Source: a virus. Taken from it: 64,000 nucleotides of DNA. The notes beneath the pieces were generated by a model that saw only the letters and a program-made list of their open reading frames with translations, searched no databases and had not been told where the DNA came from. Of the stretch, positions 43,258 through 51,300 are shown piece after piece; the first letter of the stretch is position 1; the number at the start of each line of letters is the position of its first letter. The stretch spans positions 1 through 64,000 of the IMG/VR virus record IMGVR_UViG_3300017991_000077; one strand, 5' to 3'. A program made the translations under genes and the position numbers.

Positions 43258-45999
43258 ATGGGTCAGAGTATTAGTAAACTGGACATCATCGCGATTACTG
43301 CAAGTAACGCTGCAGCTACCAAGCTATGGGAGTTTCTTCGGGATCTCCGAGAAGACGCAGCGAACGCTATCGCAGGAATCACAACGGTATTCCACAAAAC
43401 TCAGTTGGGCAGTTCTGTAGAGGACACAGCGAATGCGTCGGACTTAGCGACGGCGTATACACTTGCGAATTCCCTAAAGGCGAAGCTCAACATTCACTTG
43501 GCATCGACAGGTACTACGGGGGCGCACGCAGCGGCTTCCGCAGGGTCTATCACTGCAGCCAATGCAACCACAAGGGAGACTCTAGTTACGCTGCTCAACG
43601 AGTTGAAGGCTGATTACAATACCCATCTCACGGAGTCAGGTGTTCACTTAGTCAACGATTCGACTAACTCGACATCTTCAGCTGACGGTATGGGTCTTTC
43701 AGATCTTTACGATTTGGCCAACGATGTCAAAGCTCAGTACAACGCACACCGGGTAGAAGCGACCGTGCATAAGACCAATGACACTACCAACATAGTGTCT
43801 TCGGCAGATGCAACGGATCTATCTTCGGCGTTGACTCTGTTGAATGAGATCGACACCGATTATTCGGCGCACATTGGAACGGCAGATGTTCACGATGTAG
43901 CGGATTCGACGAATGTAGTCACTTCGGCTGATGCAACGACCAGAGATACTCTGGTCACTTTGCTTAACGAGCTGAAGACTGACTATAACGCACACCGGTC
44001 TCAAGCCACCGTGCACGCAGTGAACGATTCGGCCAATGCGGTAACCCATGCGGCCGGAAATCTGGCCACAGACCTCTATGACTTGGCCAACGACGTCAAA
44101 GCTCAGTACAACGCTCACAGAACTCAGGCCACTGTTCACAAGACCAACGATACTACAAATGTAGTAACCGCGGCCGACGCAACAGACTTGGCTTCTCTTC
44201 AGACTTTGCTTAACGACATCGACACTCAGTATGCTGCACACTGCGCCACCGCAGATGTTCACGATGCTGCGGATTCAACCAATGTCATAGCCTCTGCGGA
44301 CGCGACGACAAGAGACACCTTGGCCACTTTGCTCAACGAGTTGAAGTTGGACATCAATGCACACAGATCGCAGGCAAGTGTTCACGCAGTGAATGACACT
44401 TCGAATGCGATCACGGCAGCCGACACCAATTTGGCTTCGGATCTTTACGATCTGGCCAACGACATCAAGACTCAGTACAACGCACACTTGAGCGAAGCGA
44501 CGGTTCACTCCACGGACGATGCAGTGAATACGGTTGTCGCAGCAAATGCGACCGACCAGGCCACGCTCGAGACTTTACTCAACGAGATCAAAGTCGACTA
44601 CAACATTCACAGAGCGCTGGGCGCAGTTCATGATGCGGCCGACTCGACGAACGATGTCTCCTCGGCGAATGCTTCGGACTTGGCCTCGACTCAGACTCTG
44701 TTGAATGAATTGAAAACAGACTACAATGCACACAGAACCCAGGCTTCAGTTCACCCAGTGAACGACACTACCAACGTTATCGTAGCAGCCAATGCTTCGG
44801 ACTTGGCAACATCGATCACGCTGGCGAATGAGTTGAAAACAGACTTCAATCTCCACTTGGCAGAAGCCACAGTCCACACCACGGATGACACGAAGAATGT
44901 AGTTTCGACTACAAATGCTTCGGACCTCCCGACAGCACAGGCTTTGGCCAACGCCCTAAAAGCGGCCTACAATCTCCACCGGGTTTTAGTGGCAACGCAC
45001 TTGATCCCAGACGCAACGAACATTATCGCTTCGGCCAATGCATCCGACTTGGATACGGCCATCGCACTGGCGAACGAGATTGCGGCGGATTTCGATCTGC
45101 ACCGGTCTCAGGTAGGCGTTCACCCAGTTGCAGATGCAGTGAACGACGTTACGGAAGATCTGGCCACGACTTTGGCTCAGATGGTGACGTTCGTGAATGA
45201 GGTCAAGACCGACTACAACGCGCACCTTTCACAGTCCACAGTTCACACCACAGACGACGCGACCAATGTGGCTTCTTCTGCCAATGCATCGGATGAGTCT
45301 TCGGCTTACACCTTAGCTAACGAGATAAAAGCCGATTACAACGCCCACCGGGTTCTCACCGGTATGCACGAGCTGGCAGATGCGACTAACACAATCGCTG
45401 CGGCGGCTGCTTCGGACTTGGACACTTCTATCGCTCTGGCGAATGAGCTGGCTACAGACTTCGATCTTCACCGAGTGGAGACTGGAGTTCACGCGGTCGA
45501 CGATGCGGTAAACGACGTCACCCAGGACCAGGCGACAGCCCTCGCAGAGGCAGTGGCTTTTGTGAACGAAATCAAGGCAGACTACACAGCGCACCTTTCG
45601 CAGTCTACGGTTCACACATCGGACGATGGAACCAACACCATTGCGGCAGCGGACGCCACAGACCAGGCTTCGGCATTCACTCTGGCCAACGAGTTGAAGG
45701 CTGATTACAACCTACACCGGGCGACGACGGGTGTTCACGAGATCCAAGATTCTACGAACACCATTTCAGCTCCTTCGGCGACAGACCTCGATACTGCTAT
45801 CGATTTGGCCAACGAGTTGGCAGCAGATTTCGATGTACACAGAACCCAGGCCGGCGTTCACGCAGTGGACGATACAACCAACGATGTCACTGAGTCTCTT
45901 GCATCCACGGATGCAGCTCTCGTGACCCTAGTGAATGAATTGAAGACTGACAACAACGCCCACGTTATTTCGGCGATGACATCAGCAATCATTGAGTAA
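43258..45999 (+). CDS. long repeat protein with 19 exact 41-residue units
   Basis: The 913-residue product is almost only helical repeats. From residue 120 to 898 there are 19 units of exactly 41 residues with the consensus YNAHRxQATVHxVNDTTN, then an Ala/Ser/Asp-rich stretch and a helix 'LxxAxTLANELKTD'. His4, His11 and Asp15 are present in all 19 units. No family recognised with certainty; similar repeats occur in uncharacterised phage proteins. A long rod, whisker or sheath-associated fibre is likely. A strong ribosome binding site (AAGGAGG) and GC-rich codons suggest high expression. Confidence 0.75.
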   Translation: MGQSISKLDIIAITASNAAATKLWEFLRDLREDAANAIAGITTVFHKTQLGSSVEDTANASDLATAYTLANSLKAKLNIHLASTGTTGAHAAASAGSITAANATTRETLVTLLNELKADYNTHLTESGVHLVNDSTNSTSSADGMGLSDLYDLANDVKAQYNAHRVEATVHKTNDTTNIVSSADATDLSSALTLLNEIDTDYSAHIGTADVHDVADSTNVVTSADATTRDTLVTLLNELKTDYNAHRSQATVHAVNDSANAVTHAAGNLATDLYDLANDVKAQYNAHRTQATVHKTNDTTNVVTAADATDLASLQTLLNDIDTQYAAHCATADVHDAADSTNVIASADATTRDTLATLLNELKLDINAHRSQASVHAVNDTSNAITAADTNLASDLYDLANDIKTQYNAHLSEATVHSTDDAVNTVVAANATDQATLETLLNEIKVDYNIHRALGAVHDAADSTNDVSSANASDLASTQTLLNELKTDYNAHRTQASVHPVNDTTNVIVAANASDLATSITLANELKTDFNLHLAEATVHTTDDTKNVVSTTNASDLPTAQALANALKAAYNLHRVLVATHLIPDATNIIASANASDLDTAIALANEIAADFDLHRSQVGVHPVADAVNDVTEDLATTLAQMVTFVNEVKTDYNAHLSQSTVHTTDDATNVASSANASDESSAYTLANEIKADYNAHRVLTGMHELADATNTIAAAAASDLDTSIALANELATDFDLHRVETGVHAVDDAVNDVTQDQATALAEAVAFVNEIKADYTAHLSQSTVHTSDDGTNTIAAADATDQASAFTLANELKADYNLHRATTGVHEIQDSTNTISAPSATDLDTAIDLANELAADFDVHRTQAGVHAVDDTTNDVTESLASTDAALVTLVNELKTDNNAHVISAMTSAIIE
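43615..45951 (+). repeat. 123-bp coding repeat, 19 units without indels
   Basis: Positions 43615 and 45952 bracket 2337 bp = 19 x 123 bp. Every unit encodes an aromatic or aliphatic residue plus three residues ending in His at its start. The units differ at many synonymous and non-synonymous positions, so the array is old, yet the register is strictly kept. Confidence 0.85.
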
Positions 46000-46037
46000 C
46001 CTATCGATCAAAAGTATCGATTAGAAGGAGGCTCCAA

Positions 46038-46427
46038 ATGGCTCTAAGAATTGGATATGATTTGTTTTCCGGCGCATCGCAGGCAGGTATCGACAACAGT
46101 GTTCCCGGTGTTGTCCAGGTAGAGACGGCCAAGGCTCTCAAGTACAAGTTGAAGATCCAGAGACTTGCCGACAACAAGGAATGGAACACGACTACCGGCG
46201 CTTGGGCAACAGCCACCGTAGCAGAAGCCGACGAATTAGATTTCGAGGGTTCGGTTACATCTTCGGGCAATGTCCCAGCGATTCGCAGAATTTCGATGCG
46301 GATTCCAGCAGAGGCTCTTGTCGGAATCGACGCGGACGGTTGCATTATCACAGCCTACGCTACCGGCGATACACCCTCTTCGGCCGGTGTCGCAATGACA
46401 CTTGCATTTAAGCCAACCACGCTGTAG
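46038..46427 (+). CDS. small structural protein after the repeat rod
   Basis: The 129-residue product is compact and beta-rich ('ALKYKLKIQRLADNKEWNTT', 'MRIPAEALVGIDADGCIITA'). AAGGAGG lies upstream. Being last in the late block and directly before a terminator, with the same GC-rich codons as the rod gene, it may be a tip, cap or decoration protein. No family recognised. Confidence 0.6.
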   Translation: MALRIGYDLFSGASQAGIDNSVPGVVQVETAKALKYKLKIQRLADNKEWNTTTGAWATATVAEADELDFEGSVTSSGNVPAIRRISMRIPAEALVGIDADGCIITAYATGDTPSSAGVAMTLAFKPTTL

Positions 46428-46462
46428 CATTAATAGACCATTGTTTGTTTGTTCCTTTCTTC

Positions 46463-46519
46463 GTCCATCGAGTGATCGCCCTCCCCAAGCCCTTGCTCGG
46501 TGGACATTTTTATTTTTCC
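46463..46519 (+). terminator. intrinsic terminator at the end of the late genes
   Basis: GTCCATCGAG (46463-46472) pairs with CTCGGTGGAC (46496-46505), ten pairs including one G-U, with a 23-nt loop. ATTTTTATTTTT follows directly. It closes the structural transcription unit. Confidence 0.8.
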
Positions 46520-46556
46520 AGTTTTAGAGTATAATTTCGAATGAAGGAGGAAAGTT

Positions 46557-46943
46557 ATGGAAACACTACAAGGATTTATAGAGTTTCTGTCCACGACAGT
46601 TTGGGTTCATTGGCCCATTCTGATGTGGATTGTCGTCCTATCGATGTTAGCTCAGATCGTAAAGACCAGGATTTGCACCGTAGACCTAGCGAGGAAAAAT
46701 GTAGCAATCTTTTGGGTGAGGAGGATCTTCCCGATAATTTTGCTTTTGATGGGTTTAGTCATGGGGGCGATATGGCCCGGGGAATCTTCACCCGGTGTAG
46801 TAGGGCGTACGTATAATATGCTCTATTTTGCGGGGGGCTCGGCCATGTCCATTACTTTCTTTAACGTATTGAAACAATGGATAAAGCGAAAGTACGACGT
46901 AGAAATTGGCCTGCTAGGAAGTGCTTATCCGCCGAAGCCATGA
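46557..46943 (+). CDS. holin-like membrane protein
   Basis: The 128-residue product has two strong membrane segments ('WPILMWIVVLSMLAQIV' around 19-35 and 'IFPIILLLMGLVMGAIW' around 57-73), a weaker one around 88-105, and a basic end (IKRKYDVE). This size and pattern fit phage holins. It starts the cassette after the late terminator, behind GAAGGAGG and a TATAAT box (46530-46535) without a clear -35. Stop overlaps the next start (ATGA). The assignment rests on topology and neighbours. Confidence 0.6.
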   Translation: METLQGFIEFLSTTVWVHWPILMWIVVLSMLAQIVKTRICTVDLARKNVAIFWVRRIFPIILLLMGLVMGAIWPGESSPGVVGRTYNMLYFAGGSAMSITFFNVLKQWIKRKYDVEIGLLGSAYPPKP

Positions 46944-47272
46944 TATTTCAAAAAATCAAGAAAGCCGCATTGTGGATTGTCGGAATACTGGCAATCATAG
47001 TTGGAATCCTATTTGCACTAGACTACGAGAAAGGAAAAGTAGCCCGGCTGAAGGCAGAGGTTGCCATAGCGAAAGCTCGAGAGAAACTTCAGCATCTAGA
47101 AATACAGAAGAAATCCCTTTTAGAACAAGAAAGGCAAATCGGGCGTAAGGATTCGAATCTTGGAAAACGTTTGGCAAGTTTAGATTCTGAGATTCAGAAA
47201 GTGAAGTCAGATGTTAAGAAGAAAACGAGTGCAGAAATTGTTCAGAGGCTTAACGAAATATATCGTCGTTAG
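46940..47272 (+). CDS. inner-membrane coiled-coil protein (i-spanin-like)
   Basis: I use the ATG of the ATGA overlap at 46940 (110 residues). One N-terminal membrane segment ('ALWIVGILAIIVGILFA') precedes a long charged helix/coiled coil (about 35-105), the layout of inner-membrane spanins. The next gene begins inside its 3' end in another frame, as in Rz/Rz1 arrangements. No lipoprotein is visible, so the spanin role is only likely. Confidence 0.55.
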   Translation: MIFQKIKKAALWIVGILAIIVGILFALDYEKGKVARLKAEVAIAKAREKLQHLEIQKKSLLEQERQIGRKDSNLGKRLASLDSEIQKVKSDVKKKTSAEIVQRLNEIYRR

Positions 47273-47690
47273 TTGGCTGCTTCTCATACCGTCGAGTGTT
47301 CTTGCCGAAGGTACGGACGCTTTGACTAAAGCCATTTCTTTGGAATACGAAGGCGAAGAAGGAATGTGGTTTCCTTCGGACATGGTTTCAGACATGCTTT
47401 TCGACATAGAACTCGCCCGAGTACTCCAAACGAAAGTAGATGTTTTAGAAGAAAGGGTTCGGGCTAAGGAGGATCGGATAATTCTTTGGAAGGATATTAA
47501 CAAGAAGTCCGAAGAGAAGCAGCTCGAGACGATGAAAATACTCGATAAGTCTATTGAAAAGTATGAAAAAATGGACCTTGCGAAGAATAAATGGTGGAAA
47601 CATCCGGCTTTATGGGTGAGTGTGGGCGTCGTTTTGACCGTTTTGGTGCAAGTAGGATCTACGCAACTATTCAAAGCTATTGACGATTAG
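47211..47690 (+). CDS. secreted/anchored coiled-coil protein nested with the spanin-like gene
   Basis: The start lies 62 nt inside the previous gene. The 159-residue product has a signal peptide-like start ('YIVVSWLLLIPSSVLAEG' ending in an AxA-type site around residue 32), a charged coiled coil (about 65-125) and a C-terminal membrane segment ('HPALWVSVGVVLTVLVQV'). With two ends in membranes it could be a unimolecular spanin-like or lysis-control protein. There is no clear ribosome binding site, so coupling to the upstream gene is likely. Confidence 0.55.
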   Translation: MLRRKRVQKLFRGLTKYIVVSWLLLIPSSVLAEGTDALTKAISLEYEGEEGMWFPSDMVSDMLFDIELARVLQTKVDVLEERVRAKEDRIILWKDINKKSEEKQLETMKILDKSIEKYEKMDLAKNKWWKHPALWVSVGVVLTVLVQVGSTQLFKAIDD

Positions 47691-47730
47691 ACTATAACTG
47701 TACTTTTTTCATAAGACCCTAAATTATCTA

Positions 47731-47759
47731 TTTACAAAAATCCAACCATTCAATATCCT
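47731..47759 (+). promoter_or_regulatory. candidate promoter of the replication operon
   Basis: TTTACA (47731-47736), a 17-bp spacer and TATCCT (47754-47759). The flank TTTACAAAAA resembles the TTGACAAAAC family but both boxes are weaker. It is the best promoter candidate before the initiator gene. Confidence 0.45.
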
Positions 47760-47881
47760 TATTTTACCTTTTCCTACGAGGTGTTAGTGGAACCGTTAAA
47801 GGTAGAAGTAGTGACTCTATCTAGAAGAAGTGGTTAATTTGGTTGAACGAAACACCAGTTGCCCTATAATCAAAATTGGCC

Positions 47882-47987
47882 GTCTCGGCATCGAGACCCC
47901 GTTGGTGATTGGTCGGGTCCTCATTCGAGGTGTTCTAACTACTTCGCCTGATTCAATCGTAGGAGCCAACGGGGTTTTCTTTTTCTC
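47882..47987 (+). promoter_or_regulatory. structured leader with terminator-like stem
   Basis: ACCCCGTTGG (47896-47905) pairs with CCAACGGGGT (47966-47975), followed by TTTCTTTTTCTC. A second hairpin GTCTCG-GCAT-CGAGAC (47882-47897) shares two bases with the first arm, so both cannot form fully. CCTC-ATTC-GAGG (47919-47930) lies in the loop. This could be an attenuator for the initiator gene, which starts 24 nt after the long stem. Confidence 0.55.
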
Positions 47988-47998
47988 GGGAGATTCAT

Positions 47999-49129
47999 AT
48001 GACATCAAGTGAAGAATCGATGGTAGACAGTCTCGACCTTTCAGATCGAGACATCAGGTTGATATTCAAAATCAAGTCCCTTCAGAACAAAGGAGTTCGG
48101 GTTAGAATCGCAGATCTAGCAGAGTTTTTTCACGTCAGTAGACCTACTATAGAAAGATCTCTAAAGAAATTTAGAGAGCTGGAGATTCTCAATATGTCTC
48201 GTGAGGGGTCAGTTTTTTGGAGATATGAGTTCCATGATGGGTCACAAAAAATGGCCCATCATGCACCATCAAAAAGGGCAGGAGAAGTGTCAGAAATGAC
48301 CCATCATTCTTTTGCTAAAGAGGAGTCTTCCCAGCCAAAAAACAGACGAAAGATTCGCCTTCCCTTGTCTATACATACTAAGAGACAATTGTCCTTAGCC
48401 AGACAGAACAAAAATAGAAGGCGACCCATCAATTTGCTGGACCTCAGCAAAGAACGGAGTTCTTTAGGTTGTTTTAGGTCTTTAGAGAAACATAAAACAC
48501 AAGAAAACAAACTTCGATGTCGAATAGACAAACCATTAATATCACCAGAATCCAACATTATCTACTTGTTCCCCTTAGACACAGAAATGATACCAAAGGA
48601 GGAGGTCATGCCCAAAGTTTCAGGACCATCAGGCCCAATTAGGGATGCGGTCGAACAGGGTTTATCTCAGTCAAAAGAGGCTCATTGTCTAGCTAAAAAG
48701 AGGACATCTAAGGCCCCGAAACAGACTGAAGTATTCAAGGTAAAAAGGACACGCGCAGAGCAACAAAGAGCTGCTATGGAACAAAAAGACGTTTCAGAGT
48801 ATAATTGTAATGATATGTGGTATGTGTTTAAAGATTTTTGGAGATGGGAAGGTAAACCGATAGGGTGGACAAAAAGAGATCGAAAGCACATAAAAGAGTT
48901 GATAGATGAGCAAGGAGCAGAGGCTGTGGTTACTTATATCAAGTATGCAATTGAACATTGGAATGCTTTATGTTCTAGGTTCAATGTGTCAGGGAAACCC
49001 AGCGTACCTTGTCTATATGGCTATAGACGAACATGGCTTTATGAGGCCCTAGAAGGTGGACCGAAGGCTAGAAAAAACTATGGGGCGGAGTATTCAGATT
49101 CAGATATTCCGTCAGGAAGTTGGGGTTAG
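47999..49129 (+). CDS. winged-helix replication initiator-like protein
   Basis: Residues 10-65 of 376 form a winged helix: 'LSDRDIRLIFKIKSLQNKGV' then 'IADLAEFFHVSRPTIERSLK' and the wing 'SREGSVFWRYEF'. The middle 150 residues are basic and low in structure; the C-terminal 110 residues ('CNDMWYVFKDFWRWEGKPIG' onward) form a compact helical domain of the kind that binds helicase loaders. It heads the operon that contains loader, helicase and primase genes, so an O/DnaA-like initiator role is inferred. Inverted repeats inside the gene may be its origin. GGGAG precedes the ATG. Confidence 0.65.
   Translation: MTSSEESMVDSLDLSDRDIRLIFKIKSLQNKGVRVRIADLAEFFHVSRPTIERSLKKFRELEILNMSREGSVFWRYEFHDGSQKMAHHAPSKRAGEVSEMTHHSFAKEESSQPKNRRKIRLPLSIHTKRQLSLARQNKNRRRPINLLDLSKERSSLGCFRSLEKHKTQENKLRCRIDKPLISPESNIIYLFPLDTEMIPKEEVMPKVSGPSGPIRDAVEQGLSQSKEAHCLAKKRTSKAPKQTEVFKVKRTRAEQQRAAMEQKDVSEYNCNDMWYVFKDFWRWEGKPIGWTKRDRKHIKELIDEQGAEAVVTYIKYAIEHWNALCSRFNVSGKPSVPCLYGYRRTWLYEALEGGPKARKNYGAEYSDSDIPSGSWG
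48233..48308. repeat. inverted repeats inside the initiator gene, candidate origin
   Basis: CATGATGGG (48233-48241) and CCCATCATG (48255-48263) are perfect inverted repeats around CACAAAAAATGG. A third copy, TGACCCATCAT (48297-48307), is the exact inverse of ATGATGGGTCA (48234-48244). Lambda-type phages carry origin sites within the initiator gene, so this is a candidate origin. Confidence 0.5.
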
Positions 49130-49132
49130 TTG

Positions 49133-49468
49133 ATGGCAGGGATGAGCAGTATGGCATTAAAAAGGTGCCGTCGAATGACGATAGACGTGAGTGAAACCTC
49201 GGGATATTTGGCCCGAATTCAGGTATTTGATCCCAGACGAAATGGGAGTTGCATATCTGAATATCTGGCCAGACACGCTATGGATACCGAGAGAATCAAG
49301 AGGGCTTGGATGTCTAAATTCCAGGTGCCTCCGGAGTTGATTACGGTAAAACATGAGGGTATACCCGTTTCGGATAATGCCGAGACAGATATTATAGAAG
49401 ATAAGCCTCCCGAGGGGAAAAGTGGAGGAAAAGAAAATGCCGATGAAATTGAGCGAAGCACATCATGA
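49133..49468 (+). CDS. small hypothetical protein in the replication operon
   Basis: The start is uncertain: ATGs at 49133, 49142 and 49151 are all in frame; the first gives 111 residues. The N-terminal half is basic with 'ISEYLARHAMDTERIKRAWM', the C-terminal 35 residues are acidic and probably disordered. No family recognised. The 3' end overlaps the loader gene by 32 nt. Confidence 0.5.
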   Translation: MAGMSSMALKRCRRMTIDVSETSGYLARIQVFDPRRNGSCISEYLARHAMDTERIKRAWMSKFQVPPELITVKHEGIPVSDNAETDIIEDKPPEGKSGGKENADEIERSTS

Positions 49469-50051
49469 GTATATGAATATCGGTAAAGCGTACTGGGGTG
49501 CGGATACCGAGAATTTTACTCCCAAACAGAAAAAAGCGATAGCCGGATACCTTAGTGATCTGCCAGGCATGATTCGGTCTGGTATCGGTATCTATTTGTG
49601 GGGAGATAATAGCCGAGGTAAGAGTTATATCGCGGCTGCTTTATGCCGAAAGGTCTGGGCAGATTATCGAGTAACTTCTTACTACGTAACGGCATCTGAA
49701 TTGAAAGAAGCCTGGATTGATGACGTAGAAGCACATCCAGGATCTTCAGAGATGATGACAGACAGAGTTCAAGAAGCGAGATTCTTGGTTCTCGATGATT
49801 TCGGTAAAGAACATCGAACATCTTCGGGTTTTGCCGAGTCTAAATTCGGAGCTTTACTTCGGAGCAGAAAGAAAGAACTCTTGACTACGGTGATTACGAG
49901 TAATTTGGACCCGAGAGAGTTTGGGGAGGTCTACGGTCCATCTACGAAGCATTTAATGAGGGAATGCATGGTTCCTATCCGGCTCAAGGGACAAGATATT
50001 AGGGAACGGATAGCCAAGCGAATATACGACGTTTTTCAAGCAACGGCATAA
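49437..50051 (+). CDS. DnaC/IstB-like helicase loader ATPase
   Basis: The 204-residue product has a Walker A motif GDNSRGKS (about 56-63) after 'GIGIYLWG', a Walker B 'FLVLDDFG' (116-123), sensor 1 in 'LLTTVITSNLDP' and an arginine-rich end ('RECMVPIRLKGQDIRERIAK'), all typical of DnaC-type AAA+ loaders. I use the ATG at 49437, 8 nt after GGAGG; GTG at 49422 is possible. It lies upstream of the DnaB-like helicase, its expected client. Confidence 0.82.
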   Translation: MPMKLSEAHHEYMNIGKAYWGADTENFTPKQKKAIAGYLSDLPGMIRSGIGIYLWGDNSRGKSYIAAALCRKVWADYRVTSYYVTASELKEAWIDDVEAHPGSSEMMTDRVQEARFLVLDDFGKEHRTSSGFAESKFGALLRSRKKELLTTVITSNLDPREFGEVYGPSTKHLMRECMVPIRLKGQDIRERIAKRIYDVFQATA

Positions 50052-50065
50052 ACAAAGGAGCAGAC

Positions 50066-51025
50066 ATGAAGAGGATTGAATTCAAAAATTATGCAGGGGT
50101 TCGGGTTGGTGGCAAGATTCCGTTGGACCTTTCTGAGTCGACACTCCATATGGAACATGCGTTTTGGCTTACTTCTCAGGTAGAGAGTGGCGGCAAATTC
50201 GGGTGTGTCTTGAACTATGACGGTACCGGCATGACAGCAGGAATAGACCAGTGTATTGCCGTGTATCCGAGAGCGCTGGACGACGGGAAGAGAAAGAATG
50301 ACCAGGGACCCTTGTGGGGATTGCTCGCAAGTATTCGGGCAGCTCAGCCTGGTTTGTGGACTCATCGGAAACTAGACATCGCTCTTGAACGTGAGGGGTG
50401 GTATCTCTCTGGCGATGGTAAATGTCGATGGGCATTTAACGGACGTCTCGTGCCCGGTAAGAAAATTCGAGAAGTTTTTACTGGGGATAGAGATGGAGTT
50501 ATGCCGGAAGAAGGACCGGGAAGAAAAGCGGCCACGAAGTGGGTTAGATTATTTCATAGGCTTTTCAGTGATGAAGCCACTTTTCCGATCCAGGTTGCTT
50601 ATGGGTTACGCCACTTTCAAAAAAGATCTTGTAAGCGACTGTCCTACAGTAAATATGGTTTTAATCGAGCCATGACTATTAACGATGCGGTATATGAGTC
50701 TACGCATCTTTCGGCAGTCACGGATTGTTTTTCTGATGACTTCGATTTAGCTATGTCAGTATGGTGGTCTCATACTGTAAACGCCCCAGCAGTAACTTTG
50801 AAGAAGTTGTGCAAAATCATAGATAAGTATGGAAAAGCCACAGAAGAGAATCAACTCTCTATTGCACGGGCGATAATGAGATCTTTAGCTAATTCACATT
50901 GGGGAAGATGGAACGACGAGATAAAGAACGGACGATGGCAACGTACTCGTAAGTATGCCATGAAGGTCTGGCCAAAAGAACTCTTCGCAAAAGATGGGAT
51001 TATGCCGAAAAAGATAGTCGGATAG
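50066..51025 (+). CDS. possible lysozyme-like cell-wall hydrolase
   Basis: The 319-residue protein has no signal peptide. 'VESGGKFGCVLNYDGTGM' followed by 'TAGIDQCIAVYP' recalls the glutamate plus beta-hairpin of lysozyme-like and chitosanase-like folds (E ... YDG-x-G-x-T-x-G-x-x-Q). The rest is helical ('AIMRSLANSHWGRWNDEIKN'). This is a weak resemblance, so the function is uncertain. It lies between replication genes, an unusual place for an endolysin, behind AAAGGAGCAGAC. Confidence 0.4.
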   Translation: MKRIEFKNYAGVRVGGKIPLDLSESTLHMEHAFWLTSQVESGGKFGCVLNYDGTGMTAGIDQCIAVYPRALDDGKRKNDQGPLWGLLASIRAAQPGLWTHRKLDIALEREGWYLSGDGKCRWAFNGRLVPGKKIREVFTGDRDGVMPEEGPGRKAATKWVRLFHRLFSDEATFPIQVAYGLRHFQKRSCKRLSYSKYGFNRAMTINDAVYESTHLSAVTDCFSDDFDLAMSVWWSHTVNAPAVTLKKLCKIIDKYGKATEENQLSIARAIMRSLANSHWGRWNDEIKNGRWQRTRKYAMKVWPKELFAKDGIMPKKIVG

Positions 51026-51029
51026 TTCT

Positions 51030-51275
51030 ATGCTTAAAGGATATGTTGAAAAGTCTTTTCGTACGGATAGTCGAGCGAAAGATTATATTAAGAAACATGG
51101 CAAGCTTAGTTGGGAGTTAGATGCTTTAGAGCCACGTGTTCTTGCTGAGATAGTGGAGAACTCTATCATGGCGGCTGTGGATCAACCTGCTTGGGATGAG
51201 GCATGGGAGCAGGAAAGACAGATGAAAGATGTATTACAGAAGGCTTCGCAGCAGTTCAATAAACTGATAGAATAA
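51030..51275 (+). CDS. small conserved-looking phage protein
   Basis: The 81-residue product has the striking motif 'HGKLSWELDALEPRVLAEIV', which I associate with uncharacterised small phage proteins. A helical, acidic C-terminus follows ('AWEQERQMKDVLQKASQQFN'). The role is unknown. It starts 4 nt after the previous stop with no clear ribosome binding site, so translation is probably coupled. Confidence 0.55.
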   Translation: MLKGYVEKSFRTDSRAKDYIKKHGKLSWELDALEPRVLAEIVENSIMAAVDQPAWDEAWEQERQMKDVLQKASQQFNKLIE

Positions 51276-51300
51276 TTCTTAACTTATATAGGAGGTGTTT

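Larger units (their letters stand above)
47691..47998 (+). other. leader region of the replication operon
   Basis: About 310 nt separate the lysis-like cassette from the initiator gene. A promoter-like site (47731-47759) and a set of RNA stems (47882-47987) fill it. A 60-codon frame from a GTG at 47830 crosses the stems and has no ribosome binding site, so I consider it non-coding. Confidence 0.55.

Noticed and set aside
47896-47987. tRNA-like reading of the leader (possible CTA anticodon loop TTCTAAC)
   Set aside because: A 7-nt loop with T33 and A37 can be drawn, but the D-arm does not pair, the variable loop is too short and the T-arm has a mismatch. Many genes here end in TAG, so an amber suppressor would be harmful. 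A terminator-like leader explains the stem better.
47830-48012. 60-codon frame from GTG in the leader
   Set aside because: No ribosome binding site; it overlaps the stems and the initiator start.
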